A program made the position numbers and the translations under genes. Under the pieces are notes generated by a model. It had not been told where the DNA came from, did no database searches, and saw only the letters and a list, made by a program, of their open reading frames with translations. 64,000 nt of DNA from Brumimicrobium aurantiacum (lineage in GTDB: Bacteria; Bacteroidota; Bacteroidia; Flavobacteriales_D; Crocinitomicaceae): contig NZ_QURB01000006.1 in assembly GCF_003402975.1 (NCBI RefSeq), forward strand, positions 181,213-245,212. The letters run 5' to 3'. Shown one piece after another: positions 1 through 9,242 of this stretch. Positions within the stretch are counted from its first letter, which is position 1, and each line of letters begins with the position of its first letter.

Positions 1-1
1 A

Positions 2-847
2 CCTGTAAACAATGTTAAACTCACAGCGGGCTTAAGTCAGCGTGATTACATTTCAACAATTGCAGCTTTACAAGATGAAATTCAGTTTGGAAATATTTAT
101 GAGGTTACTTTTTGTCAAGAATTTTATGCCGAAAACAGCCATATTGATCCAATTGCAACTTATTTTGCTTTAAATAAAAAAACGAAAGCTTCATTTTCTT
201 GTTTCTTGGCATGGAAAGATAAATATCTATTGTCTGCAAGTCCTGAGCGATTCCTAAAACGCGAAGGGAATAAACTCATTTCTCAGCCCATCAAAGGAAC
301 AGCTAAAAGAGGAATGAATGCAGTAGAAGATGAACAGTTGAAAAAAGATTTATTGGCAAGCGAAAAAGAACGTGCCGAAAATGTAATGATTGTTGATTTA
401 GTGCGAAATGATTTGTCAAGAATTGCAAAACGTAATTCTGTAAATGTAGATGAGCTATTTGGTGTTTACACTTTTGAAACGGTTCATCAATTAATTTCTA
501 CAGTTTCCGCTGAAATTGATAAAGAAACTTCACTTTTAGAGATCCTGAAAGCACTTTTCCCTATGGGAAGTATGACAGGTGCACCAAAAATTAGCGCTAT
601 GCAGTTAATTGAAAAACATGAGACCTTCAAAAGAGGTTTATATTCTGGGAGTGTAGGCTATTTTAAACCAAATGGCGATTTTGATTTTAATGTGATAATC
701 AGAAGTATATTGTACAATGAAAGTGAAGGTAGTATTAGTTGTCCTGTTGGAGGAGCGATAACGCTAAAATCTACTCCAGAAGCAGAGTATGAAGAATGCA
801 TGATCAAAGTAAAAGCCCTAAAAGAAGTATTGAATACAAATGACTAA
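2..847 (+). CDS. pabB: Aminodeoxychorismate synthase component I (partial, 5' end outside window)
   Basis: The reading frame is open from base 2, so the gene starts before the window; 281 codons of the chorismate-binding domain are present. The enzyme makes 4-amino-4-deoxychorismate from chorismate and ammonia for folate synthesis. PIKGT (about 290-304) carries the lysine typical of PabB, where anthranilate synthase TrpE has alanine, so PabB is preferred over TrpE. Further family motifs are ERAENVMIVDLVRNDLSRI and the FPMGSMTGAPK segment near 560-590. The stop overlaps the tilS start by 8 bases, indicating joint transcription and probably translational coupling. No disruption is visible in the part seen. 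Confidence 0.9.
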   Translation, partial: PVNNVKLTAGLSQRDYISTIAALQDEIQFGNIYEVTFCQEFYAENSHIDPIATYFALNKKTKASFSCFLAWKDKYLLSASPERFLKREGNKLISQPIKGTAKRGMNAVEDEQLKKDLLASEKERAENVMIVDLVRNDLSRIAKRNSVNVDELFGVYTFETVHQLISTVSAEIDKETSLLEILKALFPMGSMTGAPKISAMQLIEKHETFKRGLYSGSVGYFKPNGDFDFNVIIRSILYNESEGSISCPVGGAITLKSTPEAEYEECMIKVKALKEVLNTND

Positions 848-2027
848 TGCTATTAAATATTGGGTGGCGTGTAGTGGTGGAGTAGATTCGGTTGTGCTTC
901 TACATTTAATGCATAAACTATATCCTCAAGAATTAGGAATTTTGCATTGTAATTTCGGATTGAGAAGTAATGATTCGGATGGAGATGAAGCATTTGTTCG
1001 GAATTTAGCTCAGCAATTGAATGTTCCAATTAGGGTGAAGTTGTTTGATACACTTCAATATGGTCAAGACAAGAGAATGAATACTCAATTGGCCGCTAGA
1101 GAATTGCGTTATACTTGGTTTGAGCAAGTCATTCAAAAAGAAAATGGAACTGTGCTTTTAGCACACCATTATGATGATCAGCTAGAGACTTTCTTTTTGC
1201 AATTGCGTCGAGGAGGAAAAGTGAAAGGTTTATCGGGAATGCCGAGATTTAGAAATGGCTACTTAAGACCATTATTGAATCACCGAAAATCTGATTTAAT
1301 TGAATTGGCGCAAAAAAATCAATGGAAATGGCGAGAAGATGTTTCTAATACAAAGAATGATTATACTAGAAACTGGTACCGTAACCAAGTATTATTTCAG
1401 CTGAAAAACAATGATTTTCCACTGCATGAAGTTGTTCCTTTAATGCATCTATTTCAGAAAGTGATGACATTTATTGATGGGGTTAAAGTTGAACGAGAAA
1501 TTCAAATTTCTGAGTGGTTAAAATTACCCATTTGGGTTAAAGACCATTTATTGTTTATCCATGAGATAGGGGAGTATAGTGCTGTAGAAATTGATCGATT
1601 GGCCAAATCTTCAAAAGGAAAGTATATCGGTAACGACAAAGTCAAAGTTTGGAATGAAGGTCAATCTTTAGTTTTTAATCATAAAGAGCATAAAGAAAAG
1701 TTTGACACTATTAAAATTACAAGGTCAGCAAAAGATGAAATTGTATTGAATGATCGAGATTTATTTCTAGATGTCAAAAAAGTAGAGGGGAATCTTTCTG
1801 TACGTAAGTGGAAAAAAGGAGATCGTTTTCGTCCTTTAGGTATGAAAGGGGAGAAATCTTTAGGTAAATTTTTACGAGATAGAAAAGTAGCTGCGCATTT
1901 GAAAGAGGATATCCTTGTATTAGTAAATGAGAAGAACATAATTTTAGGTGTTTTTGGATTTGGAGTAGGGGAAAACTTCAAAATTGAGGAAAGCACAAGA
2001 ACGGTTCTTCGAGTTGAATGTATTTAG
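840..2027 (+). CDS. tilS: tRNA(Ile)-lysidine synthase
   Basis: The enzyme converts cytidine 34 of the CAU-anticodon isoleucine tRNA to lysidine, using ATP and lysine, so that the tRNA reads AUA. The N-terminal PP-loop SGGVDS lies at about residues 12-17, followed by the N-type ATP-pyrophosphatase segments LHCNFGLRSNDSDGDEAF and LLAHHYDDQLETFF. The C-terminal part has the TilS substrate-binding motif WKKGDRFRPLG and GEKSLGKFLRDRKV. At 395 residues the protein is within the usual size range. The ATG overlaps the end of pabB. It ends directly against the stop of the convergent hydrolase gene, with no terminator space between them. Confidence 0.95.
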   Translation: MTNAIKYWVACSGGVDSVVLLHLMHKLYPQELGILHCNFGLRSNDSDGDEAFVRNLAQQLNVPIRVKLFDTLQYGQDKRMNTQLAARELRYTWFEQVIQKENGTVLLAHHYDDQLETFFLQLRRGGKVKGLSGMPRFRNGYLRPLLNHRKSDLIELAQKNQWKWREDVSNTKNDYTRNWYRNQVLFQLKNNDFPLHEVVPLMHLFQKVMTFIDGVKVEREIQISEWLKLPIWVKDHLLFIHEIGEYSAVEIDRLAKSSKGKYIGNDKVKVWNEGQSLVFNHKEHKEKFDTIKITRSAKDEIVLNDRDLFLDVKKVEGNLSVRKWKKGDRFRPLGMKGEKSLGKFLRDRKVAAHLKEDILVLVNEKNIILGVFGFGVGENFKIEESTRTVLRVECI

Positions 2028-2861
2028 TTATTTCTCATAATCTTCAAAAGTCATTATTGTAAATAGTTTCTCTAAAATATGTGGTTTGAAAATATCATGT
2101 CCATAGGGTATTTTATGCAATGCTTTTGGTTGTTCAACCTTCTTTAAAAACTGAATAGCACTTTTAGCTGTGATGATTTTGTCATATTCTCCAATGATAA
2201 TTTTAAATGGGATTTTATTGTTGTTTAAACTTTGTTTAATCAATGTTGAATTTGGTCGAAGTTGACGAAATGCGCTCCATGTTTTATAGGACATTTTAAA
2301 CTTTTCAGGATCACTAGTGTAGAATTCCAAGAAACTCACGATTTTGGGATGAATGATTTTTACTTTAGCCAAAGCCTTGGCAATTAACATTAGTTCTTTA
2401 GGCTTTTTTATCCATCTTCTAAATAACATTCTAGCCCACCATCTGTGTTGCGACCAGCTATAGAAGTTTGAATTGTTGAGTCCGTCAGGTGCTATTAAAT
2501 TTAAACTTTGAACCCGATCAGCAAAATGATGGAAAGTACTTAGCGTAAATCTTCCACCTTGCGAATAGGCTACCCAATGAAAAGTTTCTACTTTTTCTTT
2601 TTTTAATAATTTTTCTAACAATTTTTTAACATCTTTATCTGTGATCAAATTTTTGTGAATTCTTTCCGAATCAAATGTGGAGAAACCATGCAGAAAAAGA
2701 TGAACTGAAATTACTTTTCTGCCTTTTGTAGCAAGAAACTCAAAATCGCTAGCCGTCCTGCCATTGCCATGAAAACAGAGGATTATATGTTCACCTTCTC
2801 CATAAACTTCGTAGGCAAGTTTCATGTCTTGGTGGGTAACATTTTTGATCTTTTGATTCAT
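2028..2861 (-). CDS. Alpha/beta-fold hydrolase
   Basis: A 277-residue cytoplasmic alpha/beta hydrolase without a signal peptide. The oxyanion-loop motif CFHGNG is near residue 30. The nucleophile elbow reads AYSQGG, with alanine where the first glycine of GxSxG is usual. The acid is probably the aspartate in IIGEYDK, and the histidine that in YGHDIF near the C-terminus. The substrate cannot be inferred. The gene is convergent with tilS (stops abut) and divergent from carB. Confidence 0.75.
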   Translation of the reverse strand: MNQKIKNVTHQDMKLAYEVYGEGEHIILCFHGNGRTASDFEFLATKGRKVISVHLFLHGFSTFDSERIHKNLITDKDVKKLLEKLLKKEKVETFHWVAYSQGGRFTLSTFHHFADRVQSLNLIAPDGLNNSNFYSWSQHRWWARMLFRRWIKKPKELMLIAKALAKVKIIHPKIVSFLEFYTSDPEKFKMSYKTWSAFRQLRPNSTLIKQSLNNNKIPFKIIIGEYDKIITAKSAIQFLKKVEQPKALHKIPYGHDIFKPHILEKLFTIMTFEDYEK

Positions 2862-2985
2862 ATTGAGTCAAGAATAAACAGTTAAATTTTTATATTCTGA
2901 GGTGTATAATTTTTGCATTCCTATAATTCAGTAAAAAATATCAAGATTAAACCTATGCATGCTTATAAAAGTAGTAAAAATGAAT

Positions 2986-2993
2986 TAAATTTG
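2986..2993 (+). promoter_or_regulatory. Putative carB promoter -7 element
   Basis: TAAATTTG matches the Bacteroidota -7 consensus TAnnTTTG and lies 50 bases before the carB start. No clear -33 element is visible, so this rests on the -7 box and its position. Confidence 0.5.
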
Positions 2994-3043
2994 TGTCCGA
3001 TTTGTATAACGCTTTTACATCATAAGCATAAAGAAAAATTGGA

Positions 3044-5860
3044 ATGCCTAAGAACGAGAAAATTAAGTCAGTTTTAATTATTGGTAGTGGACCTATCGTA
3101 ATTGGTCAAGCATGTGAATTTGACTATTCAGGGTCACAAGCTTCAAGATCATTGAGAGAGGAAGGGATTGAAGTAACGTTAATCAATTCGAATCCAGCGA
3201 CCATAATGACAGATGAAGTAGTCGCAGACAACATTTATTTGAAGTCACTAGAACCGGATAGCATTCGTGAGATTATTGCTAAGCATGATATTGATGCAGT
3301 TTTACCTACAATGGGTGGTCAAACAGCTTTAAATCTAGCGATTAAATGTGATGAGTTAGGAATTTGGGAAGACAACAATATTGATATTATTGGAGTTGAC
3401 ATCGACGCAATTGAAATTACAGAGAACCGTGAGGCATTTCGTAATTTGATGGAGGAAATCGATGTGCCTATGGCGCCTCAAAAAACAGCAAAGTCATTTT
3501 TAGAAGGTAAAAGTGTAGCTCAAGAGTTTGGTTTACCGTTATGTATTCGTTCTTCATACACTTTAGGTGGTGCAGGAGCAGGTGTAGTATATGACGAAAA
3601 AGAGTTTGACAATCTATTAGATGCAGGATTACACGCTTCACCAATTCACGAGGTGATGATTGACAAAGCATTATTGGGTTGGAAAGAGTATGAGTTGGAA
3701 TTGTTGAGAGACAAAAATGACAACGTTGTGATTATTTGTTCTATTGAGAACTTTGATCCAATGGGAGTACATACAGGAGACTCAATAACTGTTGCACCTG
3801 CAATGACTTTAGCAGATACAACTTTCCAGGAAATGCGTAATATGGCCATCAAAATGATGCGTTCAGTTGGTAATTTCTCAGGAGGTTGTAATGTTCAATT
3901 TGCAGTTTCTCCAGACGATGAAGAGAAAATCATTGCAATTGAGATTAATCCACGTGTATCTCGTTCATCAGCTTTGGCTTCTAAAGCAACTGGATATCCT
4001 ATTGCAAAGATCGCTGCAAAATTAGCGATTGGCTATACTTTGGATGAATTAGACAACCAAATTACAAAAACAACTTCGGCGTTATTTGAGCCAACATTGG
4101 ATTATGTAATTGTAAAGATACCACGTTGGAACTTTAACAAATTCCCAGGAGCAGATCGTAAATTAGGTCTTCAAATGAAATCGGTTGGGGAAGTTATGGG
4201 AATTGGACGTTCATTCCAAGAAGCATTACAAAAAGCTTGTCAGTCACTTGAAATTGGCCGTAATGGTTTAGGAGCTGATGGGAAAGAAATTACAGATCAA
4301 AACCAGATTTTAGAAAGTTTAGAATTCCCTAGTTGGGATAGACTATTCCATATATACGATGCGATTAAATTGGGAATTCCGTTTAACCGTATTCAAGAGA
4401 AAACAAAAATTGATATTTGGTTCTTACGTCAAATTGAAGAGCTAATTAAATTAGAGCGTAAAATCGAGAAATTATCTTTAGACACAATTCCAAAAGAAGT
4501 GTTGTTTGAAGCGAAGCAAAAAGGATATGCCGATCGACAAATTGCTCATTTATTGAAATGTTTAGAGTCAGAAGTCTACTCAAAACGTGACGAATTAGGA
4601 ATTCAACGTGTTTATAAATTAGTTGATACTTGTGCAGGAGAATTCCCAGCGCAAACACCATATTATTACTCTTCTTTTGAATTAGAAAACGAAAGTGAAG
4701 TTTCTGATAAGAAGAAAATTGTTGTTTTAGGTTCTGGACCAAACAGAATTGGTCAAGGAATTGAATTCGATTACTCTTGTGTTCATGGAGTTTTAGCTGC
4801 AAAAGAAGCAGGATATGAAACTATCATGATCAACTGTAATCCTGAAACAGTTTCGACAGATTTTGATACCGCTGATAAATTATACTTCGAACCAGTTTTC
4901 TGGGAACACATTTATGACATTATTCGTCATGAAAAACCAGAAGGTGTAATTGTTCAGTTAGGAGGACAAACAGCATTGAAATTGGCTGAAAAATTAGAGC
5001 GTTACGGTATCAAAATTATGGGAACGAGCTACGATGCTTTAGATTTAGCTGAAGATAGAGGTCGTTTCTCAAAATTATTGAAAGACAACAATGTGCCTTA
5101 TCCAGAATTTGGTGTGGTTGAAAGTGCAGAGCAAGCTTTAGAATTATCTGATGATTTAGGTTTCCCATTACTTGTTCGTCCTTCTTATGTATTGGGTGGA
5201 CAAAAAATGAAAATTGTCATCAATAAGGAAGAACTTGAGCACCATGTTGTAGATATTTTACGTGACATGCCAGACAATCAAATTTTGTTGGATCACTTCT
5301 TAGGTGGAGCAATCGAGGCAGAGGCTGATGCAATTTGTGACGGAGAGAATGTATACATTATTGGTGTAATGCAGCACATTGAGCCTGCTGGAATTCACTC
5401 AGGAGATTCTTACGGAGTATTACCACCATATAATTTGGGAGACTTGGTAATGCAACAAATTGAGGATATCACGAAAAAAGTTGCTGTAGCATTAGACACT
5501 GTTGGATTGATTAATATTCAATTTGCAATTAAAGATGACAAGGTTTATGTTATTGAAGCAAATCCAAGAGCATCTCGTACGGTTCCATTTATCGCAAAAG
5601 CGTATGACGAACCATATGTAAACTATGCAACAAAAGTAATGTTAGGGGATAAAAAAGTAACAGACTTTAATTTCCAGCCTAAGAAAGAAGGATATGCAAT
5701 TAAGATTCCTGTATTCTCATTTAACAAGTTCCCTAATGTAAATAAGGAACTAGGACCTGAGATGAAATCTACAGGTGAAGCAATACAATTCATCAAAGAT
5801 TTAAAGGATCCTTTCTTTAGAAAGATATTTGCTGAACGAAATTTATATTTATCGAAATAG
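3044..5860 (+). CDS. carB: Carbamoyl-phosphate synthase large subunit
   Basis: CarB makes carbamoyl phosphate from bicarbonate, ammonia (from glutamine via CarA) and two ATP, for arginine and pyrimidine synthesis. Two homologous halves are visible: the first starts with IGSGPIVIGQACEFDYSG near residue 10, the second with LGSGPNRIGQGIEFDYS near residue 557, each followed by ATP-grasp motifs such as the EINPR and EANPR metal-binding segments. At 938 residues the protein ends shortly after the second ATP-grasp domain and lacks the C-terminal MGS-like allosteric domain of the roughly 1070-residue enterobacterial enzyme. From memory this short form is common in Flavobacteriia. carA is not in the window. 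A strong terminator follows. Confidence 0.95.
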   Translation: MPKNEKIKSVLIIGSGPIVIGQACEFDYSGSQASRSLREEGIEVTLINSNPATIMTDEVVADNIYLKSLEPDSIREIIAKHDIDAVLPTMGGQTALNLAIKCDELGIWEDNNIDIIGVDIDAIEITENREAFRNLMEEIDVPMAPQKTAKSFLEGKSVAQEFGLPLCIRSSYTLGGAGAGVVYDEKEFDNLLDAGLHASPIHEVMIDKALLGWKEYELELLRDKNDNVVIICSIENFDPMGVHTGDSITVAPAMTLADTTFQEMRNMAIKMMRSVGNFSGGCNVQFAVSPDDEEKIIAIEINPRVSRSSALASKATGYPIAKIAAKLAIGYTLDELDNQITKTTSALFEPTLDYVIVKIPRWNFNKFPGADRKLGLQMKSVGEVMGIGRSFQEALQKACQSLEIGRNGLGADGKEITDQNQILESLEFPSWDRLFHIYDAIKLGIPFNRIQEKTKIDIWFLRQIEELIKLERKIEKLSLDTIPKEVLFEAKQKGYADRQIAHLLKCLESEVYSKRDELGIQRVYKLVDTCAGEFPAQTPYYYSSFELENESEVSDKKKIVVLGSGPNRIGQGIEFDYSCVHGVLAAKEAGYETIMINCNPETVSTDFDTADKLYFEPVFWEHIYDIIRHEKPEGVIVQLGGQTALKLAEKLERYGIKIMGTSYDALDLAEDRGRFSKLLKDNNVPYPEFGVVESAEQALELSDDLGFPLLVRPSYVLGGQKMKIVINKEELEHHVVDILRDMPDNQILLDHFLGGAIEAEADAICDGENVYIIGVMQHIEPAGIHSGDSYGVLPPYNLGDLVMQQIEDITKKVAVALDTVGLINIQFAIKDDKVYVIEANPRASRTVPFIAKAYDEPYVNYATKVMLGDKKVTDFNFQPKKEGYAIKIPVFSFNKFPNVNKELGPEMKSTGEAIQFIKDLKDPFFRKIFAERNLYLSK

Positions 5861-5887
5861 AATTTTCGAGGCAATTTTAAAGTATAG

Positions 5888-5920
5888 AAAAGTCCAGGTT
5901 GAAAAATCTGGACTTTTTAG
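5888..5920 (+). terminator. Terminator after carB
   Basis: A 10-bp perfect stem (AAAAGTCCAG paired with CTGGACTTTT) with a 10-base loop begins 28 bases after the carB stop. The right arm runs into a short T run. Confidence 0.85.
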
Positions 5921-5977
5921 TTTAAATTCGTTTATTTTAGAGACCGGAAAGAAAAACAATTATTTAAAAAAGATACA

Positions 5978-6238
5978 ATGATTTTATTAAGCATTCCAGG
6001 AACATTTAGGATGATATTAATCATCATTGCTGTAATTGTAATCATTCGCTTTATTAGTCGCGTGATGAATGCAAAGAGTAGTGCTGAAAATACTAAACGT
6101 TACAATCAAAACAATGAGGAGTACCGTCGTGCAAAAGAGAAAAGTGAGAGGGAACGTGGAAAAGTTCATATTGTTGAAGGCGGATACCGTGAAGCCGAGG
6201 ATGTGGATTTTGAAGAAGTGAAGGAAGATCAAAAATAA
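5978..6238 (+). CDS. DUF4834-type small membrane protein
   Basis: An 86-residue protein with one N-terminal membrane helix (about residues 8-28, MILIIIAVIVIIRFI) and a charged cytoplasmic tail rich in Glu, Lys and Arg. The tail ends with the acidic EDVDFEEVKE segment typical of the Bacteroidota family DUF4834. Its function is unknown. It stands alone between the carB terminator and the tRNA promoter. Confidence 0.65.
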   Translation: MILLSIPGTFRMILIIIAVIVIIRFISRVMNAKSSAENTKRYNQNNEEYRRAKEKSERERGKVHIVEGGYREAEDVDFEEVKEDQK

Positions 6239-6327
6239 AACATTAAAAAAGTAAAATCTTAAAGTGTTGGTGTTCAATGGACTTTAAACAAAGATTAAAA
6301 AAAGTTTATTTTTTTTTCTAAAAAGCA

Positions 6328-6357
6328 TTGTAGAAGGAAAAAAGTTACTTATATTTG
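6328..6357 (+). promoter_or_regulatory. Promoter of the tRNA-Asp transcription unit
   Basis: TATATTTG at 6350-6357 matches the Bacteroidota -7 element TAnnTTTG. TTG at 6328-6330 lies 19 bases upstream, the expected -33 spacing. It reads toward the two tRNA genes through a leader of roughly 160 bases with no gene in it. Confidence 0.65.
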
Positions 6358-6482
6358 CACACGCCTAACGCAATAAGTTACGGTGATCACAACGGTGAGA
6401 GAAAAGGTTGAAAATTTGAATATTTTAATTGCGAAAGCAAAGAACAATACAAAATTTAATAGCTAAGTAAAATTGGTTATAG

Positions 6483-6496
6483 CTGACTGTAGTCAG
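6483..6496 (+). repeat. Short hairpin upstream of first tRNA-Asp
   Basis: CTGACTGTAGTCAG forms a 5-bp stem with a 4-base loop, 27 bases before the first tRNA-Asp. Almost the same 14-mer precedes the second tRNA at 6719-6732 (CTGACTGTTGTCAG), differing by one loop base. It may be a processing signal in the tRNA precursor. Confidence 0.5.
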
Positions 6497-6523
6497 TGTC
6501 TTTTAAGAAAGATTTTAAGTTTT

Positions 6524-6597
6524 GGTCTGGTAGTTCAGTTGGTTAGAATACCTGCCTGTCACGCAGGGGGTCGCGAGTTCGAGTCTCGTCCAGACCG
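6524..6597 (+). tRNA. tRNA-Asp (anticodon GTC), copy 1
   Basis: A 74-base cloverleaf: acceptor GGTCTGG pairs with CCAGACC at 6590-6596. The anticodon stem CCTGC/GCAGG encloses the loop CTGTCAC, giving anticodon GTC (Asp). The T-arm contains GTTCGAG. The discriminator is G at 6597, and the CCA end is not encoded. It is identical to the copy at 6750. Confidence 0.97.
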
Positions 6598-6634
6598 CAA
6601 TTAAAAGACGTCTATATGGCTGTAGACTTAGAGG

Positions 6635-6670
6635 CCCCTAGAGAGTATCATTTCTCTAGGGGTTTTGATT
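6635..6670 (+). terminator. Hairpin terminator between the two tRNA-Asp genes
   Basis: A 10-bp perfect stem CCCCTAGAGA / TCTCTAGGGG (6635-6644 and 6653-6662) with an 8-base loop is followed by TTTTGATTTT. It probably ends part of the transcripts after the first tRNA or separates the two units. Confidence 0.75.
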
Positions 6671-6718
6671 TTCTCATTTTAGTTTGAACAATACAAAATA
6701 AAGCAACTTCGGTTGTCT

Positions 6719-6732
6719 CTGACTGTTGTCAG
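6719..6732 (+). repeat. Short hairpin upstream of second tRNA-Asp
   Basis: CTGACTGTTGTCAG is the second copy of the 14-base hairpin, 17 bases before the second tRNA-Asp. See the copy at 6483. Confidence 0.5.
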
Positions 6733-6749
6733 GATATAGAATTTATTTT

Positions 6750-6823
6750 GGTCTGGTAGTTCAGTTGGTTAGAATACCTGCCTGTCACGCAGGGGGTCGC
6801 GAGTTCGAGTCTCGTCCAGACCG
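6750..6823 (+). tRNA. tRNA-Asp (anticodon GTC), copy 2
   Basis: Identical over all 74 bases to the tRNA at 6524-6597, with the same GTC anticodon loop and the same discriminator G. A tandem duplication of the tRNA together with its upstream hairpin explains the arrangement. An apparent open frame that runs across this tRNA is not a gene. Confidence 0.97.
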
Positions 6824-6855
6824 CAAAGCCTCTTTAAATGAAGAGCAAAGAAACG

Positions 6856-6886
6856 AAGAAGCCCCATTTTATGGGGCTTTTTTTAT
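6856..6886 (+). terminator. Terminator after second tRNA-Asp
   Basis: Stem AAGCCCCA / TGGGGCTT (6859-6866 and 6872-6879) with a 5-base loop, followed by a run of T. It closes the tRNA unit. Confidence 0.85.
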
Positions 6887-7185
6887 TTTATTGTATTCCA
6901 TTTTATCCAATCACATGTTGGTAAACAATTCCTTCCATCCCAAAATTATATTTAACCGTGAAAAATAAGAATTGCTTATTTTAGCCAATGATTTCAGTCA
7001 CTGGATGGTTAAACTCCATTGAATTATGGAAATGAGTTTTTTTGAATAGGACTGCTTAATTATTCAGAAATTATGAGTATTTTATTATTCAAAAATGAAT
7101 AATGGCTTGTTGACAGCTTTCTTTGATTGAAAATCTGCTTTACTTAACACGAGAAAAGTGACCAGAATGAAATAATAAATGAAAT
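6887..7185. other. Intergenic stretch without recognisable gene
   Basis: About 300 AT-rich bases between the tRNA terminator and the next gene. I see no convincing coding frame, RNA or repeat here. Confidence 0.5.
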
Positions 7186-7647
7186 ATGCAGAGGTACCAA
7201 TTCAAATTAGCTTTTTATAATTTTTACCAATTTCTTTTAAAGGTGCTGGTCATTATATTTGTTTTGCCACTTTTCATTTGGGGGCTTTTATTGACAGGTA
7301 ATCATAGTTATATTTCTAATTTGTCTCCTATGATATTAATATCAGCTTTGATTTTTTACCCGATTCTAATGATTTTAATATGGATAAAACCTTTTAGCTT
7401 TATAGGTGAACTTCAAATTTCTAAAAGGGGGGTTCATGGTTTTAAAAATGATTTGATTGAATGGGGGGATATTAAGTCATTTAAATTGAAAAATTTACGA
7501 GGTCATCATTACATCATGTTAAAATTACACAATGGTAAAGTTTTCCATATCACTTCGTCTAGGAGTTCGAGTGATGAAAACCTTACTTTATTTTACGATC
7601 GCTTTATTGAACTAAAACCAATTGAATCGGATATTCAACTTCTTTGA
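7186..7647 (+). CDS. Hypothetical membrane protein with PH-like tail
   Basis: A 153-residue protein with two membrane helices (about residues 15-37 and 47-67). A soluble tail follows, whose pattern of a short strand, EWGDIKSFKL and IMLKLHNGKVFHI resembles bacterial PH-like (PF03703-like) domains often found after two helices. I do not recognise the exact family. It has no close partner: the tRNA unit lies upstream and a convergent gene downstream. Confidence 0.55.
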   Translation: MQRYQFKLAFYNFYQFLLKVLVIIFVLPLFIWGLLLTGNHSYISNLSPMILISALIFYPILMILIWIKPFSFIGELQISKRGVHGFKNDLIEWGDIKSFKLKNLRGHHYIMLKLHNGKVFHITSSRSSSDENLTLFYDRFIELKPIESDIQLL

Positions 7648-7828
7648 TTCTTCGTAATATTCAATACACCTGCAATCGGATATTGTTTGTCAGAAGAGAT
7701 TGAGGGTGAATAAAGAAAAATAAAATTACTTTTTTAATCATGTTGTTCATTTGAAATGTAAAAGTAGAAGATTTCAGATGTCTTATTTATCTTTAAAGGA
7801 TGACTTTAAGTAAATATGAATATTTCGG

Positions 7829-8494
7829 TTAATTCATTATTTCCTTTTGTTTACTTTTCTCATTTTCCCATTTAATAATGAGATAAATATAAATACTGAT
7901 TATAGAAGAAAAGAAACACCAAACAGACAATACATGGTTTTCAAAGAAATACAATGTTACTGCATAAGAAATAGCGATGATGGCGCCAAGGATCCACATG
8001 CGTTTCACACTTGAAAAAAATAATGGGACAATTGTAGCTGCAGCATATAAAATAGCTCCGTATTTGTAAATTGTTTCCGGATAATCCTGATCGTATGCAA
8101 TGTGTTGACCTAAAATCTTAGCTTCGATATTGTAAGCAATAAGAAAATAGAGGAGTGTTGAACTGACCAATGCTCCGATACCTACAAAAACTTTTTGGAT
8201 CAGTTTTCTATCCTCTTTTTTATCTAGCATTAATATTCCGAAAGGAACAATAAAGGGCCATATAACTTGTGCAAAGAATATAAATGTGATGGTAGCAATG
8301 CTTTGCCATAAGATTAGATCAGGATTAGGTAAGCTTAACCATAGTATTCCTTCTGAAATTTGTTGAACTCCAAAAACTAATGGAATACTCCCAAACCACA
8401 ATTGAGATTTTTGGTTGGTTTTTTTAACTGTTGCCACTCCAATTGCGGTTAGAGCACTTCCGGCGATAAAACTAGCTTCTGGGGAAAAACACAT
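7829..8494 (-). CDS. DUF6629-type integral membrane protein
   Basis: A 221-residue, very hydrophobic protein with about seven membrane helices. The N-terminus MCFSPEASFIAG and the following GVQQISEGILWL are characteristic of DUF6629. Its function is unknown. It is a single gene, convergent with the preceding membrane protein and divergent from lemA. Confidence 0.65.
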   Translation of the reverse strand: MCFSPEASFIAGSALTAIGVATVKKTNQKSQLWFGSIPLVFGVQQISEGILWLSLPNPDLILWQSIATITFIFFAQVIWPFIVPFGILMLDKKEDRKLIQKVFVGIGALVSSTLLYFLIAYNIEAKILGQHIAYDQDYPETIYKYGAILYAAATIVPLFFSSVKRMWILGAIIAISYAVTLYFFENHVLSVWCFFSSIISIYIYLIIKWENEKSKQKEIMN

Positions 8495-8699
8495 ATAGTT
8501 TTTGTTTTAGTAGTGAATATGATCTCTTCCTTGTAAATTAAGGATTAATTTTGATCTGATGATTAGTTCTTCCTGCTTTAACTTATATTATTAAGTTTAT
8601 GAGATCATCGGCGATAATTATTCAGATTAAGGTATTTTCTTGATATTATATTGTTTTCATCCAAATAAATTTATTTTTATAAAAATTACATGATTACTT

Positions 8700-9242
8700 A
8701 TGATTCCTTATATTATTATCCTCTTGATTGTTCTTTCTTTGATCTTGTTTTGGGTCATCTACAATCGCTTAGTTTTGGCACGTGAAACTGTGGAGGAAGC
8801 CTTGGCAGGTATTGATGTTCAATTGAAAAAACGCTTTGAACTGATTCCTTCACTCGTAGAAATTGTGAAAGGATATTCAACTTTTGAAGAAAAAACTTTA
8901 ACAAAAGTAACCGCCTTGCGATCAAAAGAATCAAGTAATATTGTACAAACAGAGAAGAAAGACGCAGGCTTAAATCTCGTGAGTCGCTCCCTACGTTTAA
9001 CGGTTGAAGATTATCCAGAGTTAAAAGCGAATACTTCCTTTCTCAAATTAATGAAAGAGCTTTCTACCGTTGAGGATGAATTAGCGATGTCTAGAAGATA
9101 TTTGAACGGAACAATTCGTGATTATAACACAAAGATTGAGATATTTCCTAATGTGATTTTCTCTGGTTGGCTAGGATTTAAAGAACGTTCTTTCTATGAA
9201 ATTGAACCTTTCGAACGAGAACCACATAAAATTTTTGAATAA
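8700..9242 (+). CDS. lemA: LemA family protein
   Basis: A 180-residue protein with an N-terminal membrane anchor (residues 3-22) and the LemA helical domain. Family signatures include YNRLVLARETVEEALAGIDV, KRFELIPSLVEIVKGY, SRRYLNGTIRDYN and the closing NVIFSGWLGF. LemA proteins are widespread, of unclear biochemical function, and usually sit beside DUF2207 proteins. That is the case here: the lemA stop overlaps the next start by one base. Confidence 0.9.
   Translation: MIPYIIILLIVLSLILFWVIYNRLVLARETVEEALAGIDVQLKKRFELIPSLVEIVKGYSTFEEKTLTKVTALRSKESSNIVQTEKKDAGLNLVSRSLRLTVEDYPELKANTSFLKLMKELSTVEDELAMSRRYLNGTIRDYNTKIEIFPNVIFSGWLGFKERSFYEIEPFEREPHKIFE

Noticed and set aside
6726..6968. Open frame of 80 codons across the second tRNA-Asp
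   Set aside because: It translates the tRNA gene itself and its terminator; no protein character outside that.
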